Assembly (NCBI RefSeq): GCF_030272615.1
Contig: NC_081409.1
Location: 207,497,190-207,561,189, forward strand
DNA length: 64,000 nt
Reading direction: 5' to 3'
Origin: Cryptomeria japonica
Taxonomy: Eukaryota; Streptophyta; Pinopsida; Cupressales; Cupressaceae
This document shows, in pieces, positions 23,128 to 35,009 of the stretch. The notes under the pieces are model-generated. The model was given only the letters and a program-made list of their open reading frames with translations. It did no database searches and was not told the origin of the DNA. The position numbers and the translations under genes were made by a program. Every line of letters starts with the position of its first letter. The stretch's first letter is position 1.

Positions 23128-23852
23128 TGCTTCTCTTGCAACATCCACTCCTCCCAAAACCTAACACTTGACCCACTCGCACCCCATTTAAAAGTTATTT
23201 TATTGATATGTTATTTTTAATGATTCTTATATTAATATTTATTGATATCTTAAAAAACTATCTAATCAATTTGATAGGTGAAGCTAGTGTTATATAGTAT
23301 GACATTAAGCATTTACAATTTGATACCAACTATCCAGTTTTTGTCTATGAATTAAATAAAAATATTGGGTGGAACATTGTTATCAAGTCCCTAAAATGAA
23401 GATAGTTTTATTTCTATTTGGTATTTGTTATGTGAAATATTTTTAGCGTAAGATATTAGAAAATAAGGCACCTGATTGCTATGGAAAATATTTTCTCCTC
23501 CACTAATATTGTGTGAATGTATAAATTATTACAAAGGTAATGATTAGAAATTTGTTCATGTGATCAAGTACAAAAAACATCCATGTAATTTTTGAAATAG
23601 ATATAGAGAGGTATAAACCATGTCAATGGTAGTTCTATAAGGCTAGAAAAATAGGCCTATAACATAATGTACTCTACACTTGTGTAGATGTGTGCAAAGA
23701 TATTATTATAGAAGATTTATGTCCTTTTTATGCATCTTATCATAAAGTATGTGGAAAAGGGAATATAGCAGTTCATAGAAGGTGTTGATGTTGAACTAGT
23801 GTATTAATTTTTTCAATACTAGTTTTTGAACCATCTCCGTGGACACTAAATT

Positions 23853-24639
23853 TGGATTTATTAAAGCAAGATAGGCCAAAACCATTTACATACTTGCTAA
23901 AAAGAAACTACTTGGGGCACATAAGGGGTACACCCAGCCAAAAAACTAAAGCCAAAACACATAAAAAAATAGAATATAACCACTACATAGAGAGATAGTA
24001 AACAAACCAAATAACCAACAACCCACCACAAACACAAAGGAATGGTCTACTTAGTGGGGGCATTATCATCTTGCCATTCATGAAGTAACACTTTAACTTT
24101 ATCAGAAAAGGATGATTTTTTTTTTTGAATCTTTCTCTAAGGACATATCCACAAAATCTAGAGTGGCCTTAACAAAGGATATGAGGGGGTCTGATGCCAT
24201 AGAAGGAGACTCCAAATGTCTCTTCCTCTTTTCCTTCATTCAATCTCCTCCTAAATGGCATTGGAGAAGAAAAAATATTCATCACCATTTCCTTGCTCAA
24301 GGTAGTCATCTCCTCAACTTTCCTTTTCAGGGCCTCATGGTTTTGCTTCAACTCAATCATGTCTTTCTTCTTATCCCTCATATTCATATTTAAATTGATT
24401 TCTTTAAGTTTCTCCTTCATAGTCTCCCAAATTTTTAGCTTCCCTACCATGTTGTTGGAAGTTTTCCAAACCCTCTCATCATTTTTATTTCATAGCTCAA
24501 TTGTCACCACAAGCCTCCACCTTCGCTACCACTTCCAACCCGTTGATCTTCTTCTTGGATACATTCAATTGGGAAAGGAGTCAATGAATGACTACATCCT
24601 GTCTATTGGCAGCCTTAGCTAGCCCATTAACTTTATCCA
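23853..24639 (-). mobile_element. retroposon related to the one at 16501
   Basis: The left edge TTTATTAAAGCAAGATAGGCC parallels TTGATTGATTAAAGAAAGATAGGCCC at 16501. An imperfect direct repeat TGGACACTAA(A/G)TT flanks it at 23840-23852 and 24640-24652. A minus-strand frame at 24450-24169 encodes a 93-residue, charged, coiled-coil-like peptide (K-E-K-L-K-E-I, then K-R-K-V-E-E-M-T-T-L). It is interpreted as a 5'-truncated copy, inserted in the same orientation as its sister. The coiled-coil peptide resembles the kind found in some LINE ORF1 proteins, but that is weak. Confidence 0.5.
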
Positions 24640-24652
24640 TGGACACTAAGTT

Positions 24653-27600
24653 ATTTGTGATGCCTCCATCAATTATTAGCTTACATCATTTTCATCTTGA
24701 CTTACATACTGTGGAATATGCTCTTCCTCAAGTATGGTTATTTATCGTCAAGCACATTTTTGAATTTTTTTTTTTAAATTGTTGTACATGTATTTGAGAT
24801 TTTTTTAATCTATGAAATAAAATTTTAAATTGATTTATATATTAAATAATTATAATAATATTATTAGAAATATTACTAGATTTTGAAATGAGATAATTAT
24901 TTAATTAGACAATAAAATTAGTTGCAATATATAAAATAAAAAGGCAAAATGTGCATTCTAAGGTTTTTGTGGTTAGTATGAACATTTCTTTGTTAGATGC
25001 TAAGTAAATACAAATAGCTTAGGATTTTTAGAGTTTTTTTTGTTGCAAGGAGTGAAATAGTTAAACATATCTAACCAAAAAAATAAAGGGGAGACATTAT
25101 AAGAATTAATAATAAAGTGGATTGGAAGCACTATAAAGATGATCCATATTTCAATATGCTATTATCAATTGAAATAAAATAGCACTATAATAGTTTGATA
25201 TTATAAATCTAGTTCATTGTTAGAGAGATTATCAGTCACAATTCACTACACCATCGCAACATAATTTACTTCATTGAATTTAGAATACACATTCACAAAA
25301 ATCTATACAAATTTTATAAATTATTATTGCAATATTTACACTCCATTTTTTGACATTGGCATCTAGGTGGGGACATAGAAATGCTTGCACATAGTTATTT
25401 TTGTATGAACAATGGTTGATGTGAAATATTTTCGTTAGCTATAGGTTGAAGCCTCATCTATGGAGTGATTTATGTGCCTACATGATTCATCTAACCATAC
25501 TTAGATCGGTTGTATATTTTCTTATTTGTGACTACCAATTGTGTCATCTTCAATAAAATGTGTGGTTTTTTATTGCAATATTAAGGCGATGTTGGTCATC
25601 TCAATGCATATGTGGGATACTTAGATTATTCTCATTTCTCCTAGATTGATACTATGGACTACTCACCGAGGTCTAAAATATGTGAAATAATAGTGATGTG
25701 ACATTTGGCTATGTGGTAGCCATGGTGGATTTTTGTAATTTTTTCCTATTAATTATGTTTATATGAATTGTATAGTGGGCAATGGGAGACGATTACCTAG
25801 GTAGCAAGCACATCAATGCTTTTATTTGTCCTATGAAAATAATAAGTTATTTTTAAAAAGGGTCTACAAGATCACAAATAAATAAGGGGAGGCTAGGTAG
25901 GATGGTTGTGGTAGAATTCCTACGTATTTGGAAAAATTTGAAAGTATATTTACAAGGATAAATTGTAATCGGTTGGAAAATATATATCCTTTTAATTAGA
26001 TATGGTTATTTTGTGGTTTGTGTGTAGTGTGACACTAGTGGAAGCAAGAATAAAGCTATGAGGTTGAAGAATTATAGTAGTATTGAGGTGGGGGTGCAGT
26101 AGGCCAAAATGAAGGTTACATAAAATGGGGGTGCAGTAGACCAAAATATGTAAAAATAAAATATTAATGAATGAGGACATAAACCATTGAAAGATATAAA
26201 AAAATGATATAATAATATAAAATACATCTAAATCCCCAAAACCAATGAAGCTATAAACCCTAGAGTAAAACTCCAAAGAGTTACAAAATTTAAAATGGAT
26301 CCCAAAAAAATGTATAATTTCCTAGGAATTTATCTAAATTAATTAAATAATTTCTACATAAACACATGAATAACCTAGATGGTAGAGTTAAGTATTTATA
26401 TCAAAATAATCTAGTATTAAGAGGAAAGGTTGCAGAGATGATGTCAATGGTTCCTAAATTGAGAAAGGTGAAATCAATGATAAGAGGTGGATTGATGCTT
26501 GTTTCATTATTGGCTCCCTAGTGTATGGATTGGGTTTTTATTTTTCCTCTCTAGTGTTTGCACATACAAAAATGTATAAATACTAAGGTGTAGACATGGG
26601 AGTGGAAACAAGGTGAGGAAGAACGAATCTGAAGGAAGTTTCCATCAAGTAAAGAGAGAGAGATATTTTAATGGATATTAGTGTATTGGGGAACACTTTA
26701 ATTCTAAATTGTTATCCAATAATAATAAGTGGAGTTCCTTCCCTAGAATTTATCTCGGTCATTTTCTTATCCTTTTCTTATTTGTGAGTTTTCTCTTATT
26801 GATGTAGCATTTTTTTTTTAATGGTGGAATCTTTTTTCACCCATATTTTCTTTATGAATATTGTATGTTTTAAATTCATTATTATATTTTTTTATCTTTT
26901 GTAAAGAGGGCTTTTTCAAAAACAAACATTTACATGCGATAAGAAAATTTAAAAAATCAAGGAAATTAATTACAAAGTAAGTTGTACTTCTCTTGGAATC
27001 ATAATTAAGAATAAATATAATATAAGGCATGACCTAATAATTTAGGTGTACTAAAAAAATAGGTGTCATTAATATGGTAACTATTTGGAAATCTATGTAG
27101 ATTGGGTTGGTTTTGTAATTTTTAGTCAATCTTGTGCTATGGGGATATAATCCCAAGGCATGGTCTTGATCCAGTAGAAAAAAATTTCCTATTATTTGAT
27201 TTTGTGATTCCTTATATTTACTAAAGTGTAAGAAGTGACAATATTTAAAAATATCTTGTATAAATTGTCAAATTATAAGAATATTTTAATGATTATCAAA
27301 TAATTATAAGATGTGAGTTAATTGCCAAATTAGTGTTTTGAACTACCAAGAGATAATGAATCATCACACAAAAATGTACAAAGTTGGCCCCCAATGGTTA
27401 AGAGGAAGTGATGGAATTAACATTTTAAAGTTAAGAATTTTTTTATTTGGGTTAAAGATTTGTACATTACAAATTTGCTCCCACATTTCACCAGAATGAC
27501 TTACCAAATGGAATACCAAAACTGAGGACCAAAAATTAATACATGAAATTTTAGTTGAAATGATACAAATGTTTAGCAATTGGTATAGATAAGTTTGGGT

Positions 27601-27699
27601 TAAGGTCAAATGTATGTAAATTTGACAAATACCAAGGACATGATAATATCTAATTATTCAAACAATGAATAATATTTAGCAAAGAATTGATATATACGG
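24653..27699. other. AT-rich intergenic DNA
   Basis: About 3 kb without a supported gene. A short local duplication (GGGGGTGCAGTAG at 26092 and near 26129) and several A/T runs are the only structure noticed. Confidence 0.35.
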
Positions 27700-28040
27700 T
27701 GGAGCAATACCACGAAAAAAATTGCAATACCCATTAACCTTTGTTAGAACATATTGTATTTCCCCATGGTTGGGGTCTTTAGCTGGGTAGATTTGCAAAA
27801 TAAAATTCTAACAAGATATGGATTTTATAAACATGGTGGTAGTTGTATTTCAAGATGTGTGTTATGTAAACAAAATGAAGGAAATGTTGATCACCTATTA
27901 CTGGATTGTTAACTTTTTTGAAAATTCTAACAATGGCTTTGTGTTAGACTCAAATGGAATATTTCTTCACCAATTGATATCCTAAGTCTCTTTCAATTGT
28001 GGTAAATCCAAAAAATAATAATGAATTTTTAATAATACAT
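27700..28040 (+). pseudogene. LINE ORF2 zinc-binding fragment
   Basis: The plus-strand frame contains a V-F-S-W-V-D-L-Q-N-K-I-L-T-R-Y-G-F type block followed by R-C-V-L-C-K-Q-N-E-G-N-V-D-H-L-L-L-D-C. This is the C-x2-C...H-x3-x-C pattern of the zinc-binding domain that follows reverse transcriptase in plant LINEs. Stops follow immediately. No palm domain or 3' end was recognised nearby, so it is a small remnant. Confidence 0.65.
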
Positions 28041-29944
28041 AGTTTATTTTCCTATTGATAATAATATGGAAATTTAGAAATAAATAAATATAGTGTTTTA
28101 AGACAAATAATTATCAAATTCATATTTTCTTAATAAATTGGAATCTACAATGGTAGAGGTTACTAATAGAAAAAAATAAATGACAATCTTGGAAACAAAA
28201 AGACTTTGCATTTTTGGATAAAAAAATGCTTAGAAAATGGTAGTCTTAAAATCCCATCTTATTGGGGATGGAAGGGTTTGCCCCTCAAAATTATAAGAAA
28301 AAGCTACAATAGAAACTCCATTCAAAGATTGGTATAAGATGAAATTTGATGAAGCGTGCAACATGGTAATCCGTGACCTTCTTGAGTTGGATGTATCAAA
28401 AGAAACAAAGAAAGAAAAATGATTTGAGAAGCTTCAAAAAGGCTATAAGAGGGAGCCAATAATGATTCTACTTAGAGGTTCAAGTGTTACATTTGGGATT
28501 ATAAAATTTCATGGGTAATGATTGAAAAAAATTAGAAATTAAAGGTAGCTCCTTGAGAAAATTTGGTTACTCCTAGATTCATTGAATAGCTACACTATTG
28601 AGTAACTTTTAAGATAAATTAATGAAGAAGAAAATATACATGCCAATTCTACAGTTAGCAGGATTGAAGAAACTTTGATCAATTCTAAAGATAATTTATG
28701 GTCAAAATCTAATCCTAAGCTCAAATGATAATCATTAAATAACATGAATTTAGATTATTCTTAACTTGCCACAACATTTTAGTGAAATTTATAAGAGTAC
28801 AATATCCAATACACTAATCTTTATTTTAGAAATTTTATTCATGCCAACCATGAATATCCCCTAAGCAAGGATTGTGAAAGAGGCCAAATGACAGTGAGAT
28901 TAATGTTGAGATTAAATGCATATACTCTTTTAAGGAAGGATACATTTCAAAATGAAATCAATAGAAAATTGATGGATATGCCTAAATGCTTTGTGTGTGG
29001 ACAAGGTGATAAAATTTCAAAAGTTGAAAAGGTCAAGTTAAAACCTTAACTAGTTTGATCCTATAAGCAATACAATGCGTCCAAGGGGAATGATTTATGG
29101 AAAATAGTCACCATTGTAGAATAACTATAGGCATTTTGTTGATGTTCATGGTAGCATTTCTAGATCTTGTTAAAGCTAAAGAATTAGTGGTAAAGGAAAT
29201 GGCTAAAGTGTTGATTAGGAGCATGTTCCTACGAGGTCCAAATGGAGTCATTGTAAATATGATGTATGGTGTTAAATTATATCATATGAATGAGGTTTTA
29301 CTAATTAAAAATGGTGTTGTCAATGGTTCATAAAGACCTCTTGTGAAAATAGGATTTCCATAGAAAAAGGCAAGAAGGTAGAAAAGGGTGTCCAAAACAA
29401 CATATTTGTTGAAGTATTGGAACTCTAACAACTGATAATATTGCTTGGTTTGGTGTACTCATTTTTTATATTTCTAGAGATGAAGTTAAAATGAATATAT
29501 AAATATTATTAATACAACCATTGTGATACCTATTACATCTTAAAATATGATGGCTAGCATCAAGTTAATTCAATGTAACTCAAAAACCTCATAGTGGCAA
29601 AATTTAATGGTTGTATAATTGTCTTTAAGGCAAAACAATACATCCAATTTTATTCTTATTTCTTAAAAAAATACATAGACTTTGAAAAATGGATGTATGG
29701 TAAATCCTACTCATATTCAAAAAATAAATAAATAAAATCAATTCATACACGATAGTTCAAATTGATAGTAAAATGATTAAACATGATATTAATTGAAGTT
29801 CGTGCAACACGATATTTATTGACAAGAAATATGAGTCACTTTAAGTAATTCATTTAAAAAATTTCAAGCCTTGGGAAGAAAATTGAAGTAACTGGAGTAA
29901 CTACATATATATATGATTCTTACAAAAATAATGTACACAAGGAG
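28041..29944. other. AT-rich DNA, possible transposon scraps
   Basis: Only short frames are present. A W-Y-K-M-K-F-D-E-A-C phrase near 28330 could be the first block of an RNase H domain of the preceding LINE fragment, but the support is thin. Confidence 0.3.
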
Positions 29945-29950
29945 TGAAGT

Positions 29951-31991
29951 TTGTGGAGATTTGTGAAGGTTAGGTTTTTGGGGGCCATGCATACGAATAG
30001 GCTTTGGGGGGATGAAGCGGTGGCAGATCCACTTACCCCTAGGGATCCTTTTGGCAAACATGCAGATCATGTCCCTCAATGGGTTTTTCGAGGTGGTAAA
30101 TGGGTGGATGTTTTGGTTTCTGCTGATCTTCCTCGCCCGAGTGTGACTAATGGTCCTCGGGATTTTTCAGGGGGTAAAGAATCGAGTTGAATTTTTCCTT
30201 CCTTTGCTTATTTTCAGGGGTTTTTTTGTCAGCAGGGGAATCAGGGCTGCAATTCAAGGGCAAGGAATAAGGGTGTTCGGAAAATGGGCAATAAAAACTT
30301 TAGGGGTTCTGGCAATAAGGCTCGACTCGATTTGAATAAAGGAGATTTTGCTATGCCCCAGCCAAATTTAGGAGTTTCTACTTGTCATTTGCCAAAATTT
30401 TATCTCTCCTCGTAGTCGCGGCCTGCTCCGCTCCCGTTTCCTTTGATCGACACCTCAGATTCTGTCATAGGGAAAAAGGCTCATGATCTCTAGGCTTTGG
30501 CAGTCATTATCCAGGTGTGGGGTGATTCTATTCTTCTTTCAAAGATCCAATGTAAAATTCATGCACACTGGTATGGCACTTTGTACTTCCAAGTTTTATC
30601 TACAAATTCGTTCATTATTGTTTTTTATTTTGGAGATGCTAGGGATAAGGCGCTAAGTGTTCCATTTTTTTGGCTTGGGAAAAATCTGATTTTTGTGGAA
30701 ACTTGGAAGCCCTTTTTTGCGCCCTCTAGGGTTGGGCCAAAACAAGTCCCTTCCTGGTTTAAAATCCCTTTGTTACCCTCCGAATTTGTAGAATCTGATA
30801 TTTTAACAAAGATTAGGGACTCATTTGCTAAATTTTTGTTGTCCCATTCGGTGTTCGAAGATGGGTTGTTTGTAGTGAAAATTTGTGTTTTACTTTCTGC
30901 TAATGTTTCTCCTCCGAAGACTTGTAACATTCGGTCACCCTTTGGTATTTGGCATCAAAACCTTATTAGGGATTCTGTGGAGTTTGGTCGTTCTTTGGTG
31001 ATTATGGAATCTCCTTTGTTTTTCCACATGAAAACAATTAAATTTGGTTCAGGAGTCATTGATTCCTCTTTTGATAAGAATGTGGAAATGTTTGTTTGGA
31101 ATAAAGATCATGTAGGAGTTCATGTTGTTAATCTGGCCTCTACTCCTTCCCCTCTGGATATAAATATCTCAACTAGGGTTTCGTCAGACTTACCTTACTA
31201 CTTTGTTCCTTCTCCTAGGGTTGGCTTGGATAAAGTCTCTAATTTGGATAATACTAATGACATTTTGAATACGGGAAAACCTTCTTTGCATTCTGCTGAT
31301 TTGGAAAAAGACTTGAGGGCTGAGTTAGAAACCCCTCGGTCAGGTATGAAAAATTTTGGGCATCCCTTGGAGATTGATATAGTTCAGGATGAGCATCTTA
31401 TTGCCCAGGTGCAAGATATTGTTAATACTAATAATGTGAATCTTAATTTTATTTTAGCCAATAGAGTAATTTCTTCGCTTTTGGTCGACTTAGGCAATCT
31501 GGAGAATGATTTGTCTACTTTTCTTACAAATAATTATTTTGATCTACTTAATCCAGAAAAGGCTCTAATGTCATCAATTCTTGGGACATCTTCGGGTCGT
31601 ATTGAATTAGGCAGGGAGAGGGTTCTGGTGTCACTGGCTCTTGGGGTATGTCCCATTGAAGATAAGGCACCCATGGATTCTACTCCTTTGGGTTTCAATG
31701 GGTTTCCTTTGGTTCAATCCCCCCTTTCCCCTACCTCACCTTTGTCCACTCCTACTAAAAGAGGCCGGAAGCCTCAACATGTCAAGACTAAATTAGAAAT
31801 TGATGCAGGCATTCAATCAACTCTTCTTTCTTCTTTGGAGTCTTCAAAAAAAGAAACGATCAAAAAAATCCTTTAGCCCATCGATTACAACAACTTTGGC
31901 TTCTAAGAGAAGTCTTCACAAGGTCTTCTTGGTAGGAAAGGATTCTCTGGTTTCTTTGGGTGTTTCGAGGGGAGTTGATGCTTCCCCTTAG
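29951..31991 (+). pseudogene. LINE ORF1 (RNA-binding, DUF4283-like), with nonsense codons
   Basis: ORF1 proteins of plant LINEs bind element RNA. One frame spans about 642 codons from 29951 to 31876 and is interrupted only by TGA (30188), TAG (30413) and TAG (30491). The section after 30494 is open for 461 codons. A DUF4283-like region occupies about 30500-30850 (Q-V-W-G-D-S-I-L-L-S-K, then L-G-K-N-L-I-F-V-E-T-W-K-P-F-F). The C-terminal half is Ser/Pro-rich with a basic patch (T-K-R-G-R-K-P). No CCHC knuckle was seen. A frameshift in the A-rich run near 31845-31870 moves the original C-terminus to the +1 frame, ending TAG at 31991, five bases before the ORF2 ATG. The likely start is the ATG at 29951 or that at 29989. 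Confidence 0.7.
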
Positions 31992-31996
31992 GGCCA

Positions 31997-33094
31997 ATGA
32001 GGATTATATCTTGGAATATTAGGGGCTTAAATGCCCCTAACAAACGATGCTTGATTAAGTCTTAGTTGGACTTAATGAAGTGTGATGTGCTAATGTTACA
32101 AGAAACTAAGTTAAGTTTATCATTTGCTGATAGGTTATTCTCTTCTTGGAAACTTTGGAAATTTAGTGGTTCTTCCTCTTCAGGTGCTTCAGTTGGTCTT
32201 GCGGTCCTTTGGAAAGATCCCTGTGTAGACTTCTCCTTGATTGCTTCCTCATCTAACTAGATGCTTGGTCTAGTTAAGGGTAGCTTATCAAGCTCAAAAT
32301 TTTGGCTTTTTAATGTTTATGGCCCGACTGGGGTGCTAGAAAAAAGGAATCTTTGGGAATTTTTGGCTTTAGTTGCATCTCCTTTGCATAATATTTTTTT
32401 GATGTTTGGGGGGGATTTTAATGCTATTGCTAGTTTAGATGAGAAGGCTAGGGGAATCATCCCTAATAAGCATTCTATCTCAGTTTGTCACCTTATTCAT
32501 TCATTGAATTTGGTTGATTGTAAACCTCTTAATGGGCCATTTACATGGACCAACATGCAGAGAGATTTTTGCCAAATCTCTGAAAGACTAGATCAATTTT
32601 TGGTTTCTGAAAATTGGTTTAATTAGGGTCAGGATTTTGTTTCCTCAGTTCTCCCCTTCACTAGTTCTGATCATTTCCCTATTCTATTTTCTATTTTTGA
32701 GGATAGGCCCCCCAGGAAATTACCTTTCAAGTTTGAGCCAATGTGGTTTACGGATTAATCTTTCTTGCCTTCATTAAAACAATGGTGGCTTTCTGCCCTA
32801 TTTATTCCTAGGTCTAGGATGTTTCAGATTGTTAAAAAACTTGATTTCTTAAAGCATAAGATTAGGGATTGGATTGTGACACACTTCAAGAATATATTTG
32901 GAGAAAAGGCTAGGATTCAGGAAGAAATTGAGCAGCTTAATAAAAGTATCATTACTTTGGGTATGTCCTCTCTTTCTTATGATAAGCTAAATTTTTTAAA
33001 TATTCAATTGAGTGAGATTTTGGCTAGGGAGGAATCTTATTGGAGGCAGAAGTCTAGGGACCTTTGGCTATCCGAAGGGGATAGAAATACTAAG
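31997..33094 (+). pseudogene. LINE ORF2 N-terminus: apurinic-type endonuclease
   Basis: ORF2 encodes the endonuclease that nicks target DNA. A single frame from the ATG at 31997 carries the canonical motifs in order: S-W-N-I-R-G-L-N, L-Q-E-T-K-L-S, N-V-Y-G-P-T-G, G-G-D-F-N-A-I, T-W-T-N then R-L-D-Q-F-L, and S-D-H-F-P-I. The linker continues to Y-W-R-Q-K-S-R-D-L-W-L-S-E-G-D-R-N-T-K. Stops are TAG 32063, TAG 32258, TAG 32624 and TAA 32756, with no frameshift. RT is absent because the palindrome begins at 33095. Catalytic Glu, Asp and His of the endonuclease remain. Confidence 0.85.
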
Positions 33095-33400
33095 TGTAGT
33101 CACATAAATCTGTCCACTTAATTAAATGAATACTTAGTATTTATTTGATTATTTAACCATCAATTAATGAATTAATTAAATTAATATTTAATTAATTCAT
33201 CTTAACCCTCTTCTCCTATTAATTAAATAAATTATTCAATTTATTTGATTTAATTCACTTAACCAAATTCAGACCATTAATTAAATAAATAAATCGTATT
33301 TGTTTAATTAAATCTTCTCTCACATTTAAATAAATTAATATTTATTTAAATCCCCCAAAATCCCACCTCTCACATTTAAATAAATAAATCATTTATTTAA

Positions 33401-33560
33401 ATCACCTTTATCCTCCACCCACTTGTATTTTCCTACAAAAGCAAGTTGCACAATTATTTTAAATAAATAATTTATTTAAATCACCTTTATCCTCCACCCA
33501 CTTGTATTTTCCTACAAAAGCAAGTTGCACAACTATTTTAAATAAATTATTTATTTAAAA
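33401..33560 (+). repeat. 79-bp tandem repeat in the left LTR
   Basis: ATCACCTTTATCCTCCACCC starts at 33401 and at 33480, and the two units are nearly identical. The right LTR has a single such block, so this is a local expansion. Confidence 0.85.
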
Positions 33561-33992
33561 TCCTATTTATCCTCACCCACTTGAAACCTTTAATGGTTTC
33601 CCTTAAAGTATTCAAACTTGATGGCTTTAAAGTCTTCAAACTTGATGGCTTCCTTCTATAGTCTTCTTAAGACTTTAATGGTTTTCCTTAAAGTCTTCAA
33701 GCCTTTAATGGTTCCCCTCAAAGTCTTCAAGCATTTTAATGCTTTATCTTCCTTTTTTTCATTTAAATAAATTAATATTTATTTGAATATTTATCCAAAT
33801 ACAACTTGCACACATTTATTGAAATAAATGAATTTTTATTTTAATAAAATCCTATTTTCCCTCACCCACCAAATCCACTTGCAAAATCTAATCCCCTTCT
33901 AGATTCTTCTAAACCTTTCCTAATTAACCTAATCCATCCCCTAATTATTGTCACATTCCTAAGCAAAATGGAGTCACTTCTCAAAGCCTAAA

Positions 33993-34190
33993 AGTCTTGG
34001 ATAACCTTTGAAAGCTTTCAACCTTCAACCACTAAATGTCTCAAAGTCTTGGATAACCTTTGAAAGCTTCCAACCTTCAACCACTAAATGGCTCAAAGTC
34101 TTTGATAACCATTGAAGGCTTTCAACCTTAAACCACTTAATCCCCAAAGTCTCCAATAACCATTAATGGTTACCTCAAACCCTCCCACAT
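33993..34190 (+). repeat. 52-bp tandem repeat in the left LTR, four units
   Basis: AGTCTTGGATAACCTTTGAA-type starts lie at 33993, 34045, 34097 and 34147, with the CAACCACTAAAT ending shared by the first three. It lies upstream of the LTR promoter, in the region that would be U3. Confidence 0.8.
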
Positions 34191-34532
34191 GGTTAAAACA
34201 TTTGTTTTGACTCAACCTCTACCCAACCCAAGGGTCTCATCAAGCCTTTAATGCTTTGACCATGATTATCTCTTAATCATTTGCACAAAGGTTTATCCTT
34301 GCATTAACTCCTAATCCAGTGGGTAATCCTAATTTAGGCTTGACCCTTACCTTCTAGATAACCATGAGGTCTCCTCAGGCATTTAATGCCTCCAACCTCT
34401 TCTCTCAACCCAATCTTATGTTGACACTTGTCACCATTTCATTGGTGCAAATTGTGCACATGGATCCCCAACTTTCAAGCTTGACCCTTGATTAAACCTT
34501 TCAATCCTGGCCATCCATTGCTCCATTTTTCC

Positions 34533-34540
34533 TATAAATA
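34533..34540 (+). promoter_or_regulatory. TATA box of the left LTR
   Basis: TATAAATA followed by GAGCCC. The same element is present on the minus strand at about 42351-42358 in the right LTR, so it has survived the divergence of the two copies. Confidence 0.7.
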
Positions 34541-34992
34541 GAGCCCATTCCTTCATAATCCAGATCCTGAAAACTTGTATGCATTTAGGCTATAGACATT
34601 TTTAGAGAGCATTTAGCATAGCATAACTAAAATCTTGTCTTTTTGGTAAAATCAATCATTTTAGCATCAATAGCATAGTATTTAGCTTTTCATTTCATAT
34701 TTGAAGCTTAATATTAAATCTCAATCCTCCATAAGCATCCATAGTGCAAAAAGCTGCTGAGAGCTACACTCATTTGGGACTTGGAGAGGAGAGGAACAAG
34801 GGAGGAGCAACTATGAGCATCTTGATTAGCTATTTCATTCTATGTTTATATGCTTTCTATTTCATGCTTAATATCTCTCTTGATATGCCTGTTTAGGATA
34901 ATCTTTTGTTGCTAACACTAACGTTTGTTTCTTGTGCTCTTGTGTGTGTTGCCATCAAACAGATTTTCTAATCCTTTTTGCAGAGCATCATT

Positions 34993-35009
34993 TGGTGAAC
35001 GCGACGTGA
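34993..35009 (+). promoter_or_regulatory. primer-binding site, left arm
   Basis: TGGTGAACGCGACGTGA begins two bases after the LTR end CA and starts with the TGG expected to pair with a tRNA CCA end. The tRNA species was not assigned. The right arm has the same site with one difference (GAACCC for GAACGC). Confidence 0.6.

Larger units (their letters stand above)
16501..23272 (-). mobile_element. retroposon split by a nested copia element
   Basis: A perfect 19-bp direct repeat bounds the unit, a length typical of LINE-machinery target-primed insertion. On the minus strand the element ends at 16501 in an A/T-rich tail (plus-strand TTGATTGATTAAAGAAAG). Its own DNA is 16501-18100 plus about 23100-23272, roughly 1.77 kb; the remainder is the copia element at 18101-23094. 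Broken minus-strand frames at 17568-17101, 17273-16716 and 18071-17793 show no domain I recognise, though an A-F-Q-N-P-P phrase recurs. It may be a diverged LINE fragment or a non-autonomous element. A sister copy lies at 23853. Confidence 0.65.
29945..33094 (+). mobile_element. LINE (L1-type), ORF1 plus ORF2 endonuclease, cut off at 33094
   Basis: ORF1 and the start of ORF2 lie in the expected order. The element ends inside the linker before RT, exactly where the LTR palindrome begins (W-L-S-E-G-D-R-N-T-K then TGTAGTCACA). The missing RT half does not reappear beyond the palindrome at 43280, so its remainder was lost rather than merely separated. The 5' end is approximate. Confidence 0.8.
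33095..34990 (+). repeat. gypsy-like LTR, left copy (plus orientation)
   Basis: 1896 bases from TGTAGTCACA to GCATCA. The first 470 bases are AT-rich with nested palindromes built from TTTATTTAAAT. A CCTATAAATAGAGC promoter lies at 34531-34544. It is about 500 bases longer than the right copy, mainly from internal tandem arrays. Confidence 0.8.

Noticed and set aside
29097-29333. 78-codon plus-strand frame with hydrophobic start
   Set aside because: Short, no domain, no splice or promoter evidence; within AT-rich noncoding DNA.
31800-31991. Independent small gene between LINE ORF1 and ORF2
   Set aside because: It is better explained as the frameshifted C-terminus of ORF1.
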